Of a stretch of DNA of 64,000 nt, positions 9,022-18,749 are shown piece after piece; the first letter of the stretch is position 1, and the number at the start of each line of letters is the position of its first letter. Under the pieces are notes generated by a model. It made no database searches. It was not told where the DNA came from and saw only the letters and a program-made list of their open reading frames with translations. A program made the translations under genes and the position numbers. This DNA comes from Paenibacillus tundrae (lineage in GTDB: Bacteria; Bacillota; Bacilli; Paenibacillales; Paenibacillaceae), in contig NZ_CP145605.1 of NCBI RefSeq assembly GCF_036884255.1, positions 2,976,001-3,040,000 of the forward strand, read 5' to 3'.

Positions 9022-10665
9022 ATGAAAGTGTCATTCAAAAGATTCTCATTACTTACTTTATCCATGGTTTTGGCGGCAACACTCGCTGCGTGCTCATCGG
9101 GTGCAGGTAGCGGGGAGGAAGAGGCCAAGCCAAGTAATCAGCAAGATGCTGGAGGGCCGCTTACCAAATATGATCCACCGATTAAGCTCACCTCTACCAT
9201 GAATGAGACAGGCAAAGAATCATTAGCTTCTGGAGATACACATGCCAAGAACATCTGGACGAGAGGCTACATGGATGAACTAGGCATTGACGTATCGTAC
9301 GAATGGATTGTTCCTGATGCTAACTACAATGATAAAATGAACGTTACGCTCGCTAGTGGTGATTTACCCGATGTGTTGAAAGTTAGTGCTGTGCAATTCG
9401 AGCAATTGTATGAAGCAGGTATGATTGAGGATCTCACAGAGGTGTATGATAAATATGCATCAGATCTGGTTAAAGAATTTATGTCCGCTGAGGATGGAGC
9501 GGGATTAAAGCCGGTAACCAAAGATGGCAAAATATACGCCATGGTCAGTTTCCCAGGGTCACTTGATTCTTCCGATATGATCTGGATTCGTCAAGACTGG
9601 CTCAATAACGTAGGGTTGGAAGCTCCAAAATCAATGCAAGATGTGATTAAGATTGCAGAGGCATTTACGTTTGAAGATCCGGATGGTAATGGGAAGGACG
9701 ATACTTTCGGTATCGCATTGAACAAAGATTTACCGATTAACGCATTCTTGCTGGGGTATCACGGATATCTGGAAACGTGGATTAAGGATAGTTCAGGTCA
9801 AGTCGTGAATGGAACCATTCAACCAGAAGTGAAAGAAGGATTGCGTGAACTGCAAAATCTATATCAAAAAGGTGTAATTGACCCTGAATTCGGGGTTAAG
9901 GATTTTGCGAAGATGATGGAGGATGTGAACGCAGGCAAGTCAGGCATGTTCTTCCTGCCTCAATGGGCTCCGTTCCAGGTCAGCAGTATGATCAAGAAGG
10001 ATAAGAACGTCGATTGGCTGCCGTATCCAGTGCAATCCATTGATACAGAACCTGCAAAGACACAAAATCACCTGAGTCTTGGTGGAATCTTTGCTGTCCG
10101 CAAAGGATATGAGCATCCTGAGGCAGTCGTTAAGCTGTTGAATTTTCAAGCAGAGAAGATGTTTGGCGAGTCTGCCAAGACCGAGCGTGAAAAATACCTG
10201 AATGGTCTAACCGGACTTGGTTTCCATAATGCAACGGTATCTAATCTGCCGGCAAACAAAAATGTAAAAGCTCAAGATGAAGTAGAGCAAGCGCTAGAAT
10301 CAGGCGATACATCCGGATTAGAGCTGGAAGCCAAACTCTTCTATGATGATATTATGGATTACCGTAATGGCAATCTGGATAAATGGCATATGGAACGAAT
10401 CTTTGGTCCAGAGAGCTCCCAGGCAGTCATTAAACATTATCGTGACAACGATCTGATTGTCATGAATGAGTTCATTTACGCACCGACAAGAACGATGAAC
10501 ACGAAACAGGCAACCTTGGATAAATTAAGAGCGGAAACGTTCTTGAAGATTATTTATGGTAATCTGTCCATCGACGAGTTTGAAAATTTTGTTGCCAATT
10601 GGAAAAAGCTTGGTGGCGACCAAATTACACAGGAAGTTAATGAAATTATTAATGCGAATAAATAA
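9022..10665 (+). CDS. Extracellular sugar-binding lipoprotein, LplA type
   Basis: Surface lipoprotein that captures oligosaccharide for importer set 1. It has a basic N-terminus, a hydrophobic core and a lipobox LAAC with lipid-acceptor Cys24, then a Ser/Gly/Glu-rich linker. The 547-residue length and the C-terminal pattern (TFLKIIYGNLSIDEFENFVANWKKLGG) are typical of LplA-like binding proteins. Start ATG follows GGAGGAGAAAAAGGGGG. It is unusual in sitting after the regulators rather than beside the permeases. A terminator follows directly. Confidence 0.92.
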   Translation: MKVSFKRFSLLTLSMVLAATLAACSSGAGSGEEEAKPSNQQDAGGPLTKYDPPIKLTSTMNETGKESLASGDTHAKNIWTRGYMDELGIDVSYEWIVPDANYNDKMNVTLASGDLPDVLKVSAVQFEQLYEAGMIEDLTEVYDKYASDLVKEFMSAEDGAGLKPVTKDGKIYAMVSFPGSLDSSDMIWIRQDWLNNVGLEAPKSMQDVIKIAEAFTFEDPDGNGKDDTFGIALNKDLPINAFLLGYHGYLETWIKDSSGQVVNGTIQPEVKEGLRELQNLYQKGVIDPEFGVKDFAKMMEDVNAGKSGMFFLPQWAPFQVSSMIKKDKNVDWLPYPVQSIDTEPAKTQNHLSLGGIFAVRKGYEHPEAVVKLLNFQAEKMFGESAKTEREKYLNGLTGLGFHNATVSNLPANKNVKAQDEVEQALESGDTSGLELEAKLFYDDIMDYRNGNLDKWHMERIFGPESSQAVIKHYRDNDLIVMNEFIYAPTRTMNTKQATLDKLRAETFLKIIYGNLSIDEFENFVANWKKLGGDQITQEVNEIINANK

Positions 10666-10675
10666 TACATGCGTT

Positions 10676-10714
10676 AAAAAGGATCTCTAGACAGAGATCC
10701 TTTTTTGTTTTTTT
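10676..10714 (+). terminator. Intrinsic terminator after binding-protein gene
   Basis: AAGGATCTCT pairs with AGAGATCCTT around a short loop and is followed by a T-rich run. Confidence 0.88.
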
Positions 10715-10762
10715 GATATGGTAAACCGGATTGAATCTTCATGTGCAGTAGATCTAACCTGT

Positions 10763-10891
10763 TTATTTATTCGTGCTGTGTTGCTTATTAGGCAGTTTGT
10801 CACCCGGCGTACCTTTGCCATTGTTTTTGTTATGACGCGCTTTCTCGGCATTCTCATTCACTTTTTTAACAAATTCCTTCGTGCTTTCCAT
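10763..10891 (-). CDS. DUF4023-like mini-protein, 42 residues
   Basis: A very small, hydrophilic, Lys/Asn-rich protein beginning MESTKEFVKKVNENAEKARH and ending in a GKGTPGDKLPNKQH-type tail. CTAAGGAGCT lies about 11 nt before the ATG. I recognise the N-terminal E-x-T-x-[ED]FV-x-K pattern and the PNKQH tail as resembling the DUF4023 family of Bacillus and Paenibacillus, whose function is unknown. It lies alone on the minus strand between a terminator and the TrmB-like gene. The ribosome binding site, codon-like composition and family pattern make it credible despite its size. Confidence 0.72.
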   Translation of the reverse strand: MESTKEFVKKVNENAEKARHNKNNGKGTPGDKLPNKQHSTNK

Positions 10892-11111
10892 GAATCAGAT
10901 CAGCTCCTTAGGTATAAGGGAAATGTGCAACCTGGTGTTTAATATAACCAATGAGCCTGCATAATATGAGGATTCTACTGGTAATATGCCCATGGCAGGA
11001 ACTGGACAGAGGAAGGTTGGGCGACTAAACTGAAAGTAAGACTAAACTTGAGAAAGTGCTATCATTCATGCTGTACTTTGTCTGAAGAGAAAGGATGCGA
11101 GAGATCGGTCC

Positions 11112-11870
11112 ATGTTACAAAAATTCGGATTTACCCAATACGAAAGCCAAGTCTACGAGGCAATATTTGCTCAAAATGAACCCCTTGATGCGACATCCAT
11201 TGTTAACCACTCGAATGTACCTAAAGCGAAAATATATGAGGTATTGAATCGATTGATTGATAAAGGGGCAGTTCTCACAACCATGAACGGAAAGAAAAAG
11301 TTGTATTTGGCTGTGGATCTCCAGTCAATCATTCTCAAGATCAGAGCAGATTTTGAGAAGGATATTGAAGAGCTGAAGAGTTATAAAATTAAGCGAACGT
11401 ATTCGGACGAACACATCTGGACGTTAAAGGACGAAACCTCTATATCCTCCAATATAGAGCAGCTGATTGAAGAGGCTGATTCATCTATTTTATTGCTTGC
11501 CTGGAGTGAACAGATGGAGAAGTATCGTCCAATATTAGAGCAAAAAGAGCAGCAGGGAGTATACGTAGAGGTGCTTGCGGTCGGTGGATTGGAGACGTCG
11601 CTTTCCCGCAGATATTCCTTAATTCCGATGCTGGAGGGAAACCATCTCGAACCTTCTCAGTTGCTGATTGTGGATCATGCGTATTTACTCTTTGCAGGGA
11701 TTGAGAATGAGGCATGGAAAGCCATCAAGACGACCTCTAAACCGATCGTTAAAGCGCTAACAGATTATTTCTATCATGATATTGCGCTCACACAAATTAC
11801 GAAAAAGTATGGCGATCAGCTCTTACAGGATGAAGAGATTTCCAAGTTACTTGCCCGACTGATTTATTAA
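11112..11870 (+). CDS. TrmB-family transcriptional regulator
   Basis: A 252-residue regulator with an N-terminal winged helix (LQKFGFTQYESQVYEAIF ... AKIYEVLNRLIDKGAV, about 1-70), typical of TrmB-type sensors, followed by an effector domain resembling the PLD-like sugar-sensing part of the family (about 100-250). The ribosome binding site is weak: AAAGGA lies about 16 nt upstream. The start is nevertheless supported because the family's N-terminal LxxLGLTxYE pattern begins at once. An attenuator-like terminator separates it from the MFS gene downstream. Its target is unknown; the neighbouring efflux gene is a guess. Confidence 0.82.
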   Translation: MLQKFGFTQYESQVYEAIFAQNEPLDATSIVNHSNVPKAKIYEVLNRLIDKGAVLTTMNGKKKLYLAVDLQSIILKIRADFEKDIEELKSYKIKRTYSDEHIWTLKDETSISSNIEQLIEEADSSILLLAWSEQMEKYRPILEQKEQQGVYVEVLAVGGLETSLSRRYSLIPMLEGNHLEPSQLLIVDHAYLLFAGIENEAWKAIKTTSKPIVKALTDYFYHDIALTQITKKYGDQLLQDEEISKLLARLIY

Positions 11871-11984
11871 AAATGAATGACTTAACGAAGACTAAAGATC
11901 AGTTTGCAAACTAACAACTGTGAACATGATTGTGAAATAACTCTTGAACCAAGCAAGTGATCCAAGGCGTCAATGTCATTTCTA

Positions 11985-12013
11985 AACTATTCTATTGCAG
12001 AATAGTTTTTTTT
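11985..12013 (+). terminator. Intrinsic terminator after trmB-like gene
   Basis: A perfect 9-bp stem AACTATTCT / AGAATAGTT with a 5-nt loop is followed by a T run. Confidence 0.85.
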
Positions 12014-12075
12014 ATTGAAATCTTTTCTCTCATGGGTTACTATCGTAGTTGTAACTTTTGAGGAGGATTCGGAAC

Positions 12076-13242
12076 ATGAATAAAAAAGTATATGTTTTAG
12101 CGATTGCGGCCTTTGTTGTCGGAACCGTTGAACTTATTTTGGGTGGAATTCTAGATTTGATTGCAACAGATTTACACCTGAGCTACGCAAAAGCGGGATA
12201 TTTGATCTCTATATTTTCATTAGTTTATGCGATATCTGCACCTATTCTGTTGAATGTAACAGCCCGATTTGAACGTAAAAAGGTGTATTTATGCACATTA
12301 GTTGTGTTTCTAATGAGTAATTTAATCTCCGCGTTCAGTGTGAACTTTTACATGCTGATGGCAGGCAGGGCACTTGGTGCTGCAACGGGTTCATTAATCT
12401 TTGTTCTTTCTCTGACTCTTGCTGCTCGTATTGTGGAACCACAATATAAAGGGCGAGCCGTTGGAATCATTACAATGGGGGGGAGTGCATCACTCATTCT
12501 GGGTGTACCGCTCGGCATCTTCGTAGGTAATCTGGCTGGATGGCGGGAAGTGTTTATCTTTATTGCTATTTTGACAGCCCTTGTGATCGTTGCGATTAGT
12601 ATTGCGATGGAACGTGTACAGCCGATTCCAGTCGTACCGCTCAAGAAACAATTGTCTGCACTATGGAATCCGCGTATGTTGGCAATTCATGCCACGACAT
12701 TATTAGTGCTTGCAGGTCACTTAACGCTGTATGCGTACTTCACACCTTTCCTTCAGGCGACGATTGGAGCTAGTTCTACGATGGTGACATTCATCTATGT
12801 CATGTTTGGTATTGCTGCAGTTGCTGGAGGAGGTATTGGAGGTTTGTTATCCGATCGGCTACATCCAGCCAAAGCAATCATTATTGTATTAGTTCCGTTT
12901 ATGATTACGATGGCACTGATTCCAGTCAGTGTGGGGTTGCCTCTAATAGCTTTCTTACTGCTGTTGAGTGTATGGAGTGCTCTGAGCTGGACGGTTACAC
13001 CTGTGCAGAATAGTCTAATTATCAAAACTTCGCCCGAGACAGCAGATACGTTGATCAGTACCAATTCTGGTATTGCCCATGCGGGTATTGCGCTAGGAAC
13101 TTACATTGGTGGCATGGTCATTGATCATTCAGCCATTCAACACACAGGCTGGGTTGGATCAATTCTAATTCTTCTTGGACTTGTTACAGCAATATATGCG
13201 ATCACTCGCAAAGAGCATAGCGTTCAGGCTGTAGCCCAATAA
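12076..13242 (+). CDS. MFS transporter, AraJ/YdhP-like drug or sugar efflux family
   Basis: A 388-residue integral membrane protein with about twelve hydrophobic segments. It has the MFS motif after segment 2 in degenerate form (NVTARFERKKV) and a GRALGAATGS stretch in segment 4, as in AraJ/PbuE-like exporters. The start is placed at ATG 12076, with GAGGAGG at 12060-12066; an in-frame TTG at 12058 overlaps that Shine-Dalgarno sequence and is unlikely. It stands alone between two terminators. The transported compound cannot be told from sequence. Confidence 0.88.
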   Translation: MNKKVYVLAIAAFVVGTVELILGGILDLIATDLHLSYAKAGYLISIFSLVYAISAPILLNVTARFERKKVYLCTLVVFLMSNLISAFSVNFYMLMAGRALGAATGSLIFVLSLTLAARIVEPQYKGRAVGIITMGGSASLILGVPLGIFVGNLAGWREVFIFIAILTALVIVAISIAMERVQPIPVVPLKKQLSALWNPRMLAIHATTLLVLAGHLTLYAYFTPFLQATIGASSTMVTFIYVMFGIAAVAGGGIGGLLSDRLHPAKAIIIVLVPFMITMALIPVSVGLPLIAFLLLLSVWSALSWTVTPVQNSLIIKTSPETADTLISTNSGIAHAGIALGTYIGGMVIDHSAIQHTGWVGSILILLGLVTAIYAITRKEHSVQAVAQ

Positions 13243-13274
13243 GCGATATAGCTATAGCCATGCCCATGTAGTGC

Positions 13275-13331
13275 GGTATACAGCAAACGTTATGGTACAA
13301 AGCAGACGTTAAGGTACAAAGCAAAATCAAA
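13275..13331. repeat. Three tandem copies of a 19-bp unit
   Basis: Imperfect copies start at 13275, 13294 and 13313; the second reads GGTACAAAGCAGACGTTAA. The first two share the ACGTTA core; the third diverges in its last third. The array lies between the MFS stop and a terminator, in non-coding DNA. Confidence 0.75.
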
Positions 13332-13337
13332 TGTCAA

Positions 13338-13382
13338 AAGGGACAACACATCTCGTTACGGATGGTTGTCCCTCGTTTTTGT
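13338..13382 (+). terminator. Intrinsic terminator after MFS gene
   Basis: GGGACAAC pairs with GGTTGTCCC across a 17-nt loop, followed by CGTTTTTGTTTT. The minus strand also has A/T flanks, so it may serve the converging permease operon. Confidence 0.75.
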
Positions 13383-13433
13383 TTTATGATGATGTTGCTT
13401 AACTGCTAATGTCTATGAGACTCTGTTATTCTG

Positions 13434-14315
13434 TTATTCTTTGAGTGCACCGATCATAACTCCGTGTACGAAGTATTTTTGCAGAAACGGATAAAGAACC
13501 AAGATGGGTAACGTCGATACAATGATTGTTGCGTACTTAATCGTAATGCCTATATCCATCCGATCACCGGTAGCTGCACCTGTCATCATATTGTCTGTGC
13601 TATTAGAGATGAGGATCTCTCTGAGCACGAGTTGCAGTGGGAACAGTTCACGGTCACGTAAGTAGATTAGAGCATTAAAATAAGAGTTCCAGTGCCCTAC
13701 AGCGTACCATAGAATCATGACGGCAATAACTGGCATCGAGAGCGGAATAATAATTCGGGTCATAATGACCCAGTCATTCGCTCCATCAATGCGTGCGGAT
13801 TCCTCTAAACTTGCAGGGATGGTCTGAAACGCGGTTCGCATAATAATTAAATTAAATGAATTAATCGCTCCCGGCAAGAGTAGAGCCCAAGGTGTATTTA
13901 ACATGCCTAGATTATTAATGAGAAGGAAAGAGGGAATAAGTCCACCACTGAACACCATGGTAATCACAATATAGAGCATAATATGGTTTCTGAAATAAAC
14001 GTTACGACGGGAAAGAGCATAAGCGCCGAGGGTGGTCATAATTAGATTGATGGCTGTACCCGCTATGACATAGAAGAGCGTATTCCGATATCCTGTGAGC
14101 ACCATAGGATTTTGTAGTACGGCTGTGTAAGCATCCATGCTAAATCCCTTTGGATAGAGGAGCATCCCGCGAAACCTGGATATCTCGGTTGGGTCGCTTA
14201 TGGAAGCTAAGAGGATATAAATAAAGGGATATAGCGTAGCAAAACATAGCAAAAGCATAAAGGAGATATTAAACCATGAGAATATAGTTTCACCCAGAGA
14301 ACGTTTATATTGCAT
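13434..14315 (-). CDS. Sugar ABC transporter permease, YtcP type
   Basis: Channel subunit (293 residues) of importer set 2 and last gene of the GH2 operon. It has six membrane segments. The EAA loop appears as EESARIDGANDWVIMTRIIIP, and the C-terminus FLQKYFVHGVMIGALKE is typical of YtcP proteins. AAGGAGGTCG precedes the ATG. The LplB-type partner ends 17 bp upstream. Confidence 0.92.
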   Translation of the reverse strand: MQYKRSLGETIFSWFNISFMLLLCFATLYPFIYILLASISDPTEISRFRGMLLYPKGFSMDAYTAVLQNPMVLTGYRNTLFYVIAGTAINLIMTTLGAYALSRRNVYFRNHIMLYIVITMVFSGGLIPSFLLINNLGMLNTPWALLLPGAINSFNLIIMRTAFQTIPASLEESARIDGANDWVIMTRIIIPLSMPVIAVMILWYAVGHWNSYFNALIYLRDRELFPLQLVLREILISNSTDNMMTGAATGDRMDIGITIKYATIIVSTLPILVLYPFLQKYFVHGVMIGALKE

Positions 14316-14332
14316 TCTTCACGACCTCCTTA

Positions 14333-15292
14333 TCACCAAAGTCTATGTTCACTTACTCGCTTGCTGACGGTATTGGCGAGTATAAGTAAAATGAAGCTGA
14401 CGACTGAATTGAACAGGCCTACTGCAGCGGAATATCCAAAATCGGCACCAAGAATACCTTTTCTATATACATAGGTAGAGATGACATCAGCTGTTTCGTA
14501 AGTGAGCGGGTTGTATAGCAAAATGATTTTTTCACTTCCGACAGCAAGCATCGCACCTACATTCAGAATGAACAGAATTACGATCGTAGGCATAATGCCT
14601 GGAATCGTAATATGCAGCGTTTGCTTCCAGCGCCCTGCACCATCAATACGAGCTGCATCATACAGTGTTGGATCAATGGAAGACATTGCAGCGAGATAGA
14701 TAATGGAACCCCATCCTATACCTTGCCAGATTCCAGAGGATACATAAATGGAGCGGAACCATTCCGACTCTTGTAGGAATGCCGTGGGTTCTAAACCAAA
14801 AAAACCGAGGGAATTATTAATCAAGCCATCGCGTGCAAAAAAGTCGACCATCATACCAGCCACAACCACAATGGATATAAAGTGTGGGAGATAACTAATC
14901 GTCTGCACAACGCGTTTGAAGATCATGACACGAATTTCATTCAGTAACAGTGCTAGAATGATCGGGGCAGGGAAGGCAAACAGTAATTCATACAGACTGA
15001 TCATTAACGTGTTGCGCAGAAGTCTCCAGAAGTAAGGGCTCTCAAAGAAATTCTGAAAATGAGCCAGACCAACCCAAGGACTGTTCCATACTCCATCTGC
15101 TATACCGTAATCCTTGAACGCAATCAACAGACCATACATTGGCCCGTAATGAAAAATGGCATAATAAATCAAGACAGGAACAAGCATCAAATAGATAAAA
15201 CGATTGCGAACAAGATCCTTTTTGATAAGGCTTTTTTTACTTTCATTAGGTATTGTGCTTGTTTGCACAGGGTTACTGTTTAATTCAGGCAT
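14333..15292 (-). CDS. Sugar ABC transporter permease, LplB type
   Basis: Channel subunit (319 residues) of importer set 2. A hydrophilic N-terminus of about 30 residues precedes the first membrane segment (FIYLMLVPVLIYYAIF). The EAA loop is DAARIDGAGRWKQTLHITIP. The start is set at 15292 because GGGAGGGAC lies just upstream; the longer frame to 15361 has no ribosome binding site and would begin 3 bp from the binding-protein stop. Neighbours are the binding protein and GH2 enzyme upstream and the YtcP partner downstream. Confidence 0.9.
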   Translation of the reverse strand: MPELNSNPVQTSTIPNESKKSLIKKDLVRNRFIYLMLVPVLIYYAIFHYGPMYGLLIAFKDYGIADGVWNSPWVGLAHFQNFFESPYFWRLLRNTLMISLYELLFAFPAPIILALLLNEIRVMIFKRVVQTISYLPHFISIVVVAGMMVDFFARDGLINNSLGFFGLEPTAFLQESEWFRSIYVSSGIWQGIGWGSIIYLAAMSSIDPTLYDAARIDGAGRWKQTLHITIPGIMPTIVILFILNVGAMLAVGSEKIILLYNPLTYETADVISTYVYRKGILGADFGYSAAVGLFNSVVSFILLILANTVSKRVSEHRLW

Positions 15293-15363
15293 GAAATTGT
15301 CCCTCCCGGATGCCCGAAATAAGGCAGACGATCGTCCGCCATATTCCGGATGGTTAGCCATAC

Positions 15364-16954
15364 CTATCGATTGTTGTATCTTTCCAAAGCGGATTGCTGA
15401 ATTTGAATCGCTTCTTCGATGCCCAAGCCTTTTAACATCTCCACGTAGTTATCAAAGTTGTCGAGCGACTCTGAACCCATGATGAATTTCAGCACCATTT
15501 CGTCTTTGAACGTATTAATATCGGTCATGATGGAGGAGTAGCGGCTACTGTCTTCCACAGAGATGCTAACGGGAGGCATTCGTTTGACCTGTGTTGTGTC
15601 TGACCACAATGCCATTGCTTCTTTTTGTTGTGGTTTCGTTGTGGTACTGCTCCGTGTGATGTACATCCTGTACGAATGGCCCGGAGGTAGCACCCATAAT
15701 ATGCTTTCGGAAGGCTTGAGAAATGGGAAGTCCGTCAGGATTTTTCAAAATAACATCCGTATACTTGGGCGTGCCATCCACCAGTGTATAGGTTTCACCT
15801 TCTTTACCAAAGTTCATGATGCGTTTGCCTTCCTCACTGTACAGGTAGTCCAGGAATTTCACAGTGCCAATCACATTTTGATTACTACCTGTGATGGCTG
15901 CAAAGATACCCGTGACGGGATTATCCATATGTCCGAATACAGGCTTTTCCCCTGGATTTAGCGTTGGGTAGGGGGTTCCGACGATTTGAAAATCAGGCTG
16001 GCTCTTCGCCATTAAGTCCATATATTTTCCGATTCCGCCATTGAGAAATAGCACCGCCGATCCCACCTGATCGCCTGTGATCTTAGCATCTGTCATTTTG
16101 GCATCATTGGTTGCAAAATCCTTGTCGAGTAAACCTTCGTTATACCATTGATTCATAGTGGTCAAGTATTCCTTGTAGCCAGGTTCAATCGGGCCGTATT
16201 TGACAGTCCCATTATCCTGGAAGAAATCATTAGGGGCGCCAAATGCACCTGCAAAAGCTAGCTCGCCTGCCGGCATAAGGATTGGAATCTCGTCGGCTTT
16301 GCCATTACCGTTAGGATCTTGTTCCTTGAACGCTTTCAAAACGGTATACCATTCGTCAATGGTCGTTGGTGTGTCGAGATTCAATTTATCCAGCCAATCT
16401 TGACGGATCGCAGGCCCGAGGAACACTTGTTGGGTGACATCTTCACGGATGAAAGGGAAGCCAATGATGTCCCCATTGTCAGTAGAAGCCATTTTTCTCC
16501 ACTCAGGATTATCTTCAAGAAGTTTCTTCAGATTTGGGGCATATTCCAAGTAATCATTTAAAGGGACAAGCTTCTTATCTCTGATCGCCTTCTGCGCTCC
16601 ACCAGGGTATGCATTCCAACCATAATCAACAACATCAGGCAGCTTGTTTGATGCAACCATTAAGTTGAATTGCTCTCCAAGTTGGCCTTGCGCGGGGTGT
16701 TGGAATTCGACCTCTACGCCGGTTTTGGTTTGAATTTCTTTCCAAGCCGTCACTTCTCCATAACTTTTCATAATCGCAGCGGCATCGGGGAACAAGTCAA
16801 CCCAATACGTTAGTTTGGTTAAGGGTTGGTCTGGATCTGTTTGCTTGGTTAAATCGGTTTGTTGACCACTACACGCGGCTAAAGTCGTTGTGAATAGTAC
16901 TGTGATAATGAATACAGCAGTATACCTGTTGAACTTTTTTGTGTGCTTGATCAT
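15364..16954 (-). pseudogene. Sugar-binding lipoprotein of the GH2 operon, frameshifted near its 3' end
   Basis: Encodes the binding protein for importer set 2, with signal peptide and lipobox LAAC (Cys28). The first frame runs 16954-15566 (462 residues) but its last 30 or so residues look random. A second frame ending at 15364 carries the expected family C-terminus (QQKEAMALWSD, MVLKFIMG, then an Asn-Asn-Arg end). The two frames switch within about 15622-15640, where removing one base from a short A run (GAAACC or CAAAAAG on the coding strand) restores a full-length protein of about 530 residues. This is either a real one-base insertion or a homopolymer sequencing error. The intact flanking genes and good ribosome binding site (AGGAGGG) favour a recent event. 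Confidence 0.85.
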
Positions 16955-17012
16955 AAACCCATCGCCCTCCTGATTATCCTTAATGATGTTTATATCATTG
17001 GAATGACGGTAT

Positions 17013-18749
17013 CTAGTTCAGTGTAGAACCCCAGTTGTACGGATCGTTATGGTCGGTGTAAATCCCCTTAACCACACGATAAGCAAGTTTGGGTTTTCGA
17101 TATTCGTTAACCAGCCCCTTGTTATTGAAGGAGCGTGCCCTGTCTCTAAAGTGCGGTTGATGGCTTAGGAGTTGGCCACGCGTATCAGCGAACTGCCACA
17201 CATAAGTTCCGCTAATCTTAGGATCGCTTCGGAAGAGCTTCAGCGACTTGCCGAGTAGATCAGCCTGATAGTCTTCGCTAAATAAGCGTGGTTCCCAACC
17301 AGAATCTCCATAGACTCCCGCTCCGCCGAATTCAGTCATGAGCACCGGGGTATGTTCAGCTCCATATTCGTTGCAACGTTCATGAAAGACTTGGAGCATT
17401 TCTTCAAACTCAACATGACCGAAATACCATCCACCATAATAGTTAATTCCAATAACATCGAATAGTCCAAGACAGATATCAGTCATAGGGTGCATCGTGG
17501 CAAAAGCGACAAGTCTAGATGAATCTTTTTTCCGAACCAGCTCAGTCATTTTGACGGATAGATCATAAGCCTGCTGAGAGCGTGTATCGATCTCGTTATG
17601 AACAGACCAGAACAGGATTGAAGGGTGGTGGAAATCTCGCTCGATCATCTCATCCATCATGGTTAATGCGCGTTCCACGAAGAGAGGATCATCCGTTTCC
17701 TTGGCGGGAAAAGCAGCACCCCATATCGGTATTTCACTCCAGAACAGGATGCCTTGCTCATCAAGCAGGTCGATCCAGTATTCACTCTGAGGATAATGTG
17801 ACCCACGTACTGTGTTACATCCCATCTGGCGGATGATATCCAGTTCCTTGGTCATCAATTTGTTAGGAAAAGCGAACCCCCACTCGGGATGCTCTTCATG
17901 CCGGTTAACACCCTGTAAGTATAGCTCCTTGCCATTTAGTATAATCTTCTTGTCACGGGTCTCTATCGTGCGGAAACCAATGCGATCAGTCAGATCGTCC
18001 TGTCCAACGACTGCTCGAAATAGGTACAGGGTAGGGTCTTCGGGTTCCCAACGTTGAATGTCTGACCATTCTTGTTCCAGCAAAAGTTCCGTGCTTCCCT
18101 TTGCTGGCAAGTAAGCGTTCTCATTTTGGAAAATATCATTGTTCCGATAGAGTGAAACAGGGACTTCAAGGGGTTTATCAGATAATGAATTAAGCTTAAG
18201 TAAGATTCGGACATTTGCGCTAGAATCGCCTGTCATTTCATAGGTAATGCGCATACCCTCAACCCATACCTCTGACAAACGTTGTATCTCTACTGGACGA
18301 ATGATCCCCCCGTAGTGAAACCAATCTACAATATGATAGGGCAACGTGTTCGTTCCAAGTGTACTGTCTGTGCGGACAATAAGTTCGTGTACACCCGGAG
18401 TAACGTTAGGAATTGTAAAGTCAAACGGAGTGAACCCACCATAGTGATAGCCTAAATGCTGTCCATTCCAATAGACATCGGCATGTCCCATTACAGCGTG
18501 AAACAGCAGACGCAGGTGACTAGGATTGTCAAGGGTTACCCAGGTACGGTACCATGCCACACCTTCGTATTCGTATTTACCGAGCTCGTTATTCCAACAA
18601 CCTGGTACAGGTACACGATCAGGATTGGCAGGGAAATTCGTATTCCACCCTTCAGTTAATCCGACATCGTCCTTGTCAAAAACGAAATCCCATAATCCAT
18701 CAAGCTGTTGCGAATCCCTAAGTCGATGCTGCTGAAACGTTCGAATCAT
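17013..18749 (-). CDS. GH2 beta-glucuronidase
   Basis: Probably hydrolyses beta-glucuronides released from decorated polysaccharide, inside the cell since no signal peptide is seen. The 578 residues give the GH2 order: sugar-binding jelly roll, immunoglobulin-like, then TIM barrel. Acid/base Glu386 is in HNEID and the nucleophile Glu473 in MTEFGG. An N-x-K triad at 542-544 (NNK), aligned with the carboxylate-binding NKK of E. coli UidA, favours glucuronide over galactoside. GGAG lies 8 nt before ATG 18749, and this start matches the GH2 N-terminus (RDSQQLDGLWDF); the longer frame upstream lacks support. It heads an operon with importer set 2 and is divergent from an AraC regulator. Confidence 0.87.
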   Translation of the reverse strand: MIRTFQQHRLRDSQQLDGLWDFVFDKDDVGLTEGWNTNFPANPDRVPVPGCWNNELGKYEYEGVAWYRTWVTLDNPSHLRLLFHAVMGHADVYWNGQHLGYHYGGFTPFDFTIPNVTPGVHELIVRTDSTLGTNTLPYHIVDWFHYGGIIRPVEIQRLSEVWVEGMRITYEMTGDSSANVRILLKLNSLSDKPLEVPVSLYRNNDIFQNENAYLPAKGSTELLLEQEWSDIQRWEPEDPTLYLFRAVVGQDDLTDRIGFRTIETRDKKIILNGKELYLQGVNRHEEHPEWGFAFPNKLMTKELDIIRQMGCNTVRGSHYPQSEYWIDLLDEQGILFWSEIPIWGAAFPAKETDDPLFVERALTMMDEMIERDFHHPSILFWSVHNEIDTRSQQAYDLSVKMTELVRKKDSSRLVAFATMHPMTDICLGLFDVIGINYYGGWYFGHVEFEEMLQVFHERCNEYGAEHTPVLMTEFGGAGVYGDSGWEPRLFSEDYQADLLGKSLKLFRSDPKISGTYVWQFADTRGQLLSHQPHFRDRARSFNNKGLVNEYRKPKLAYRVVKGIYTDHNDPYNWGSTLN

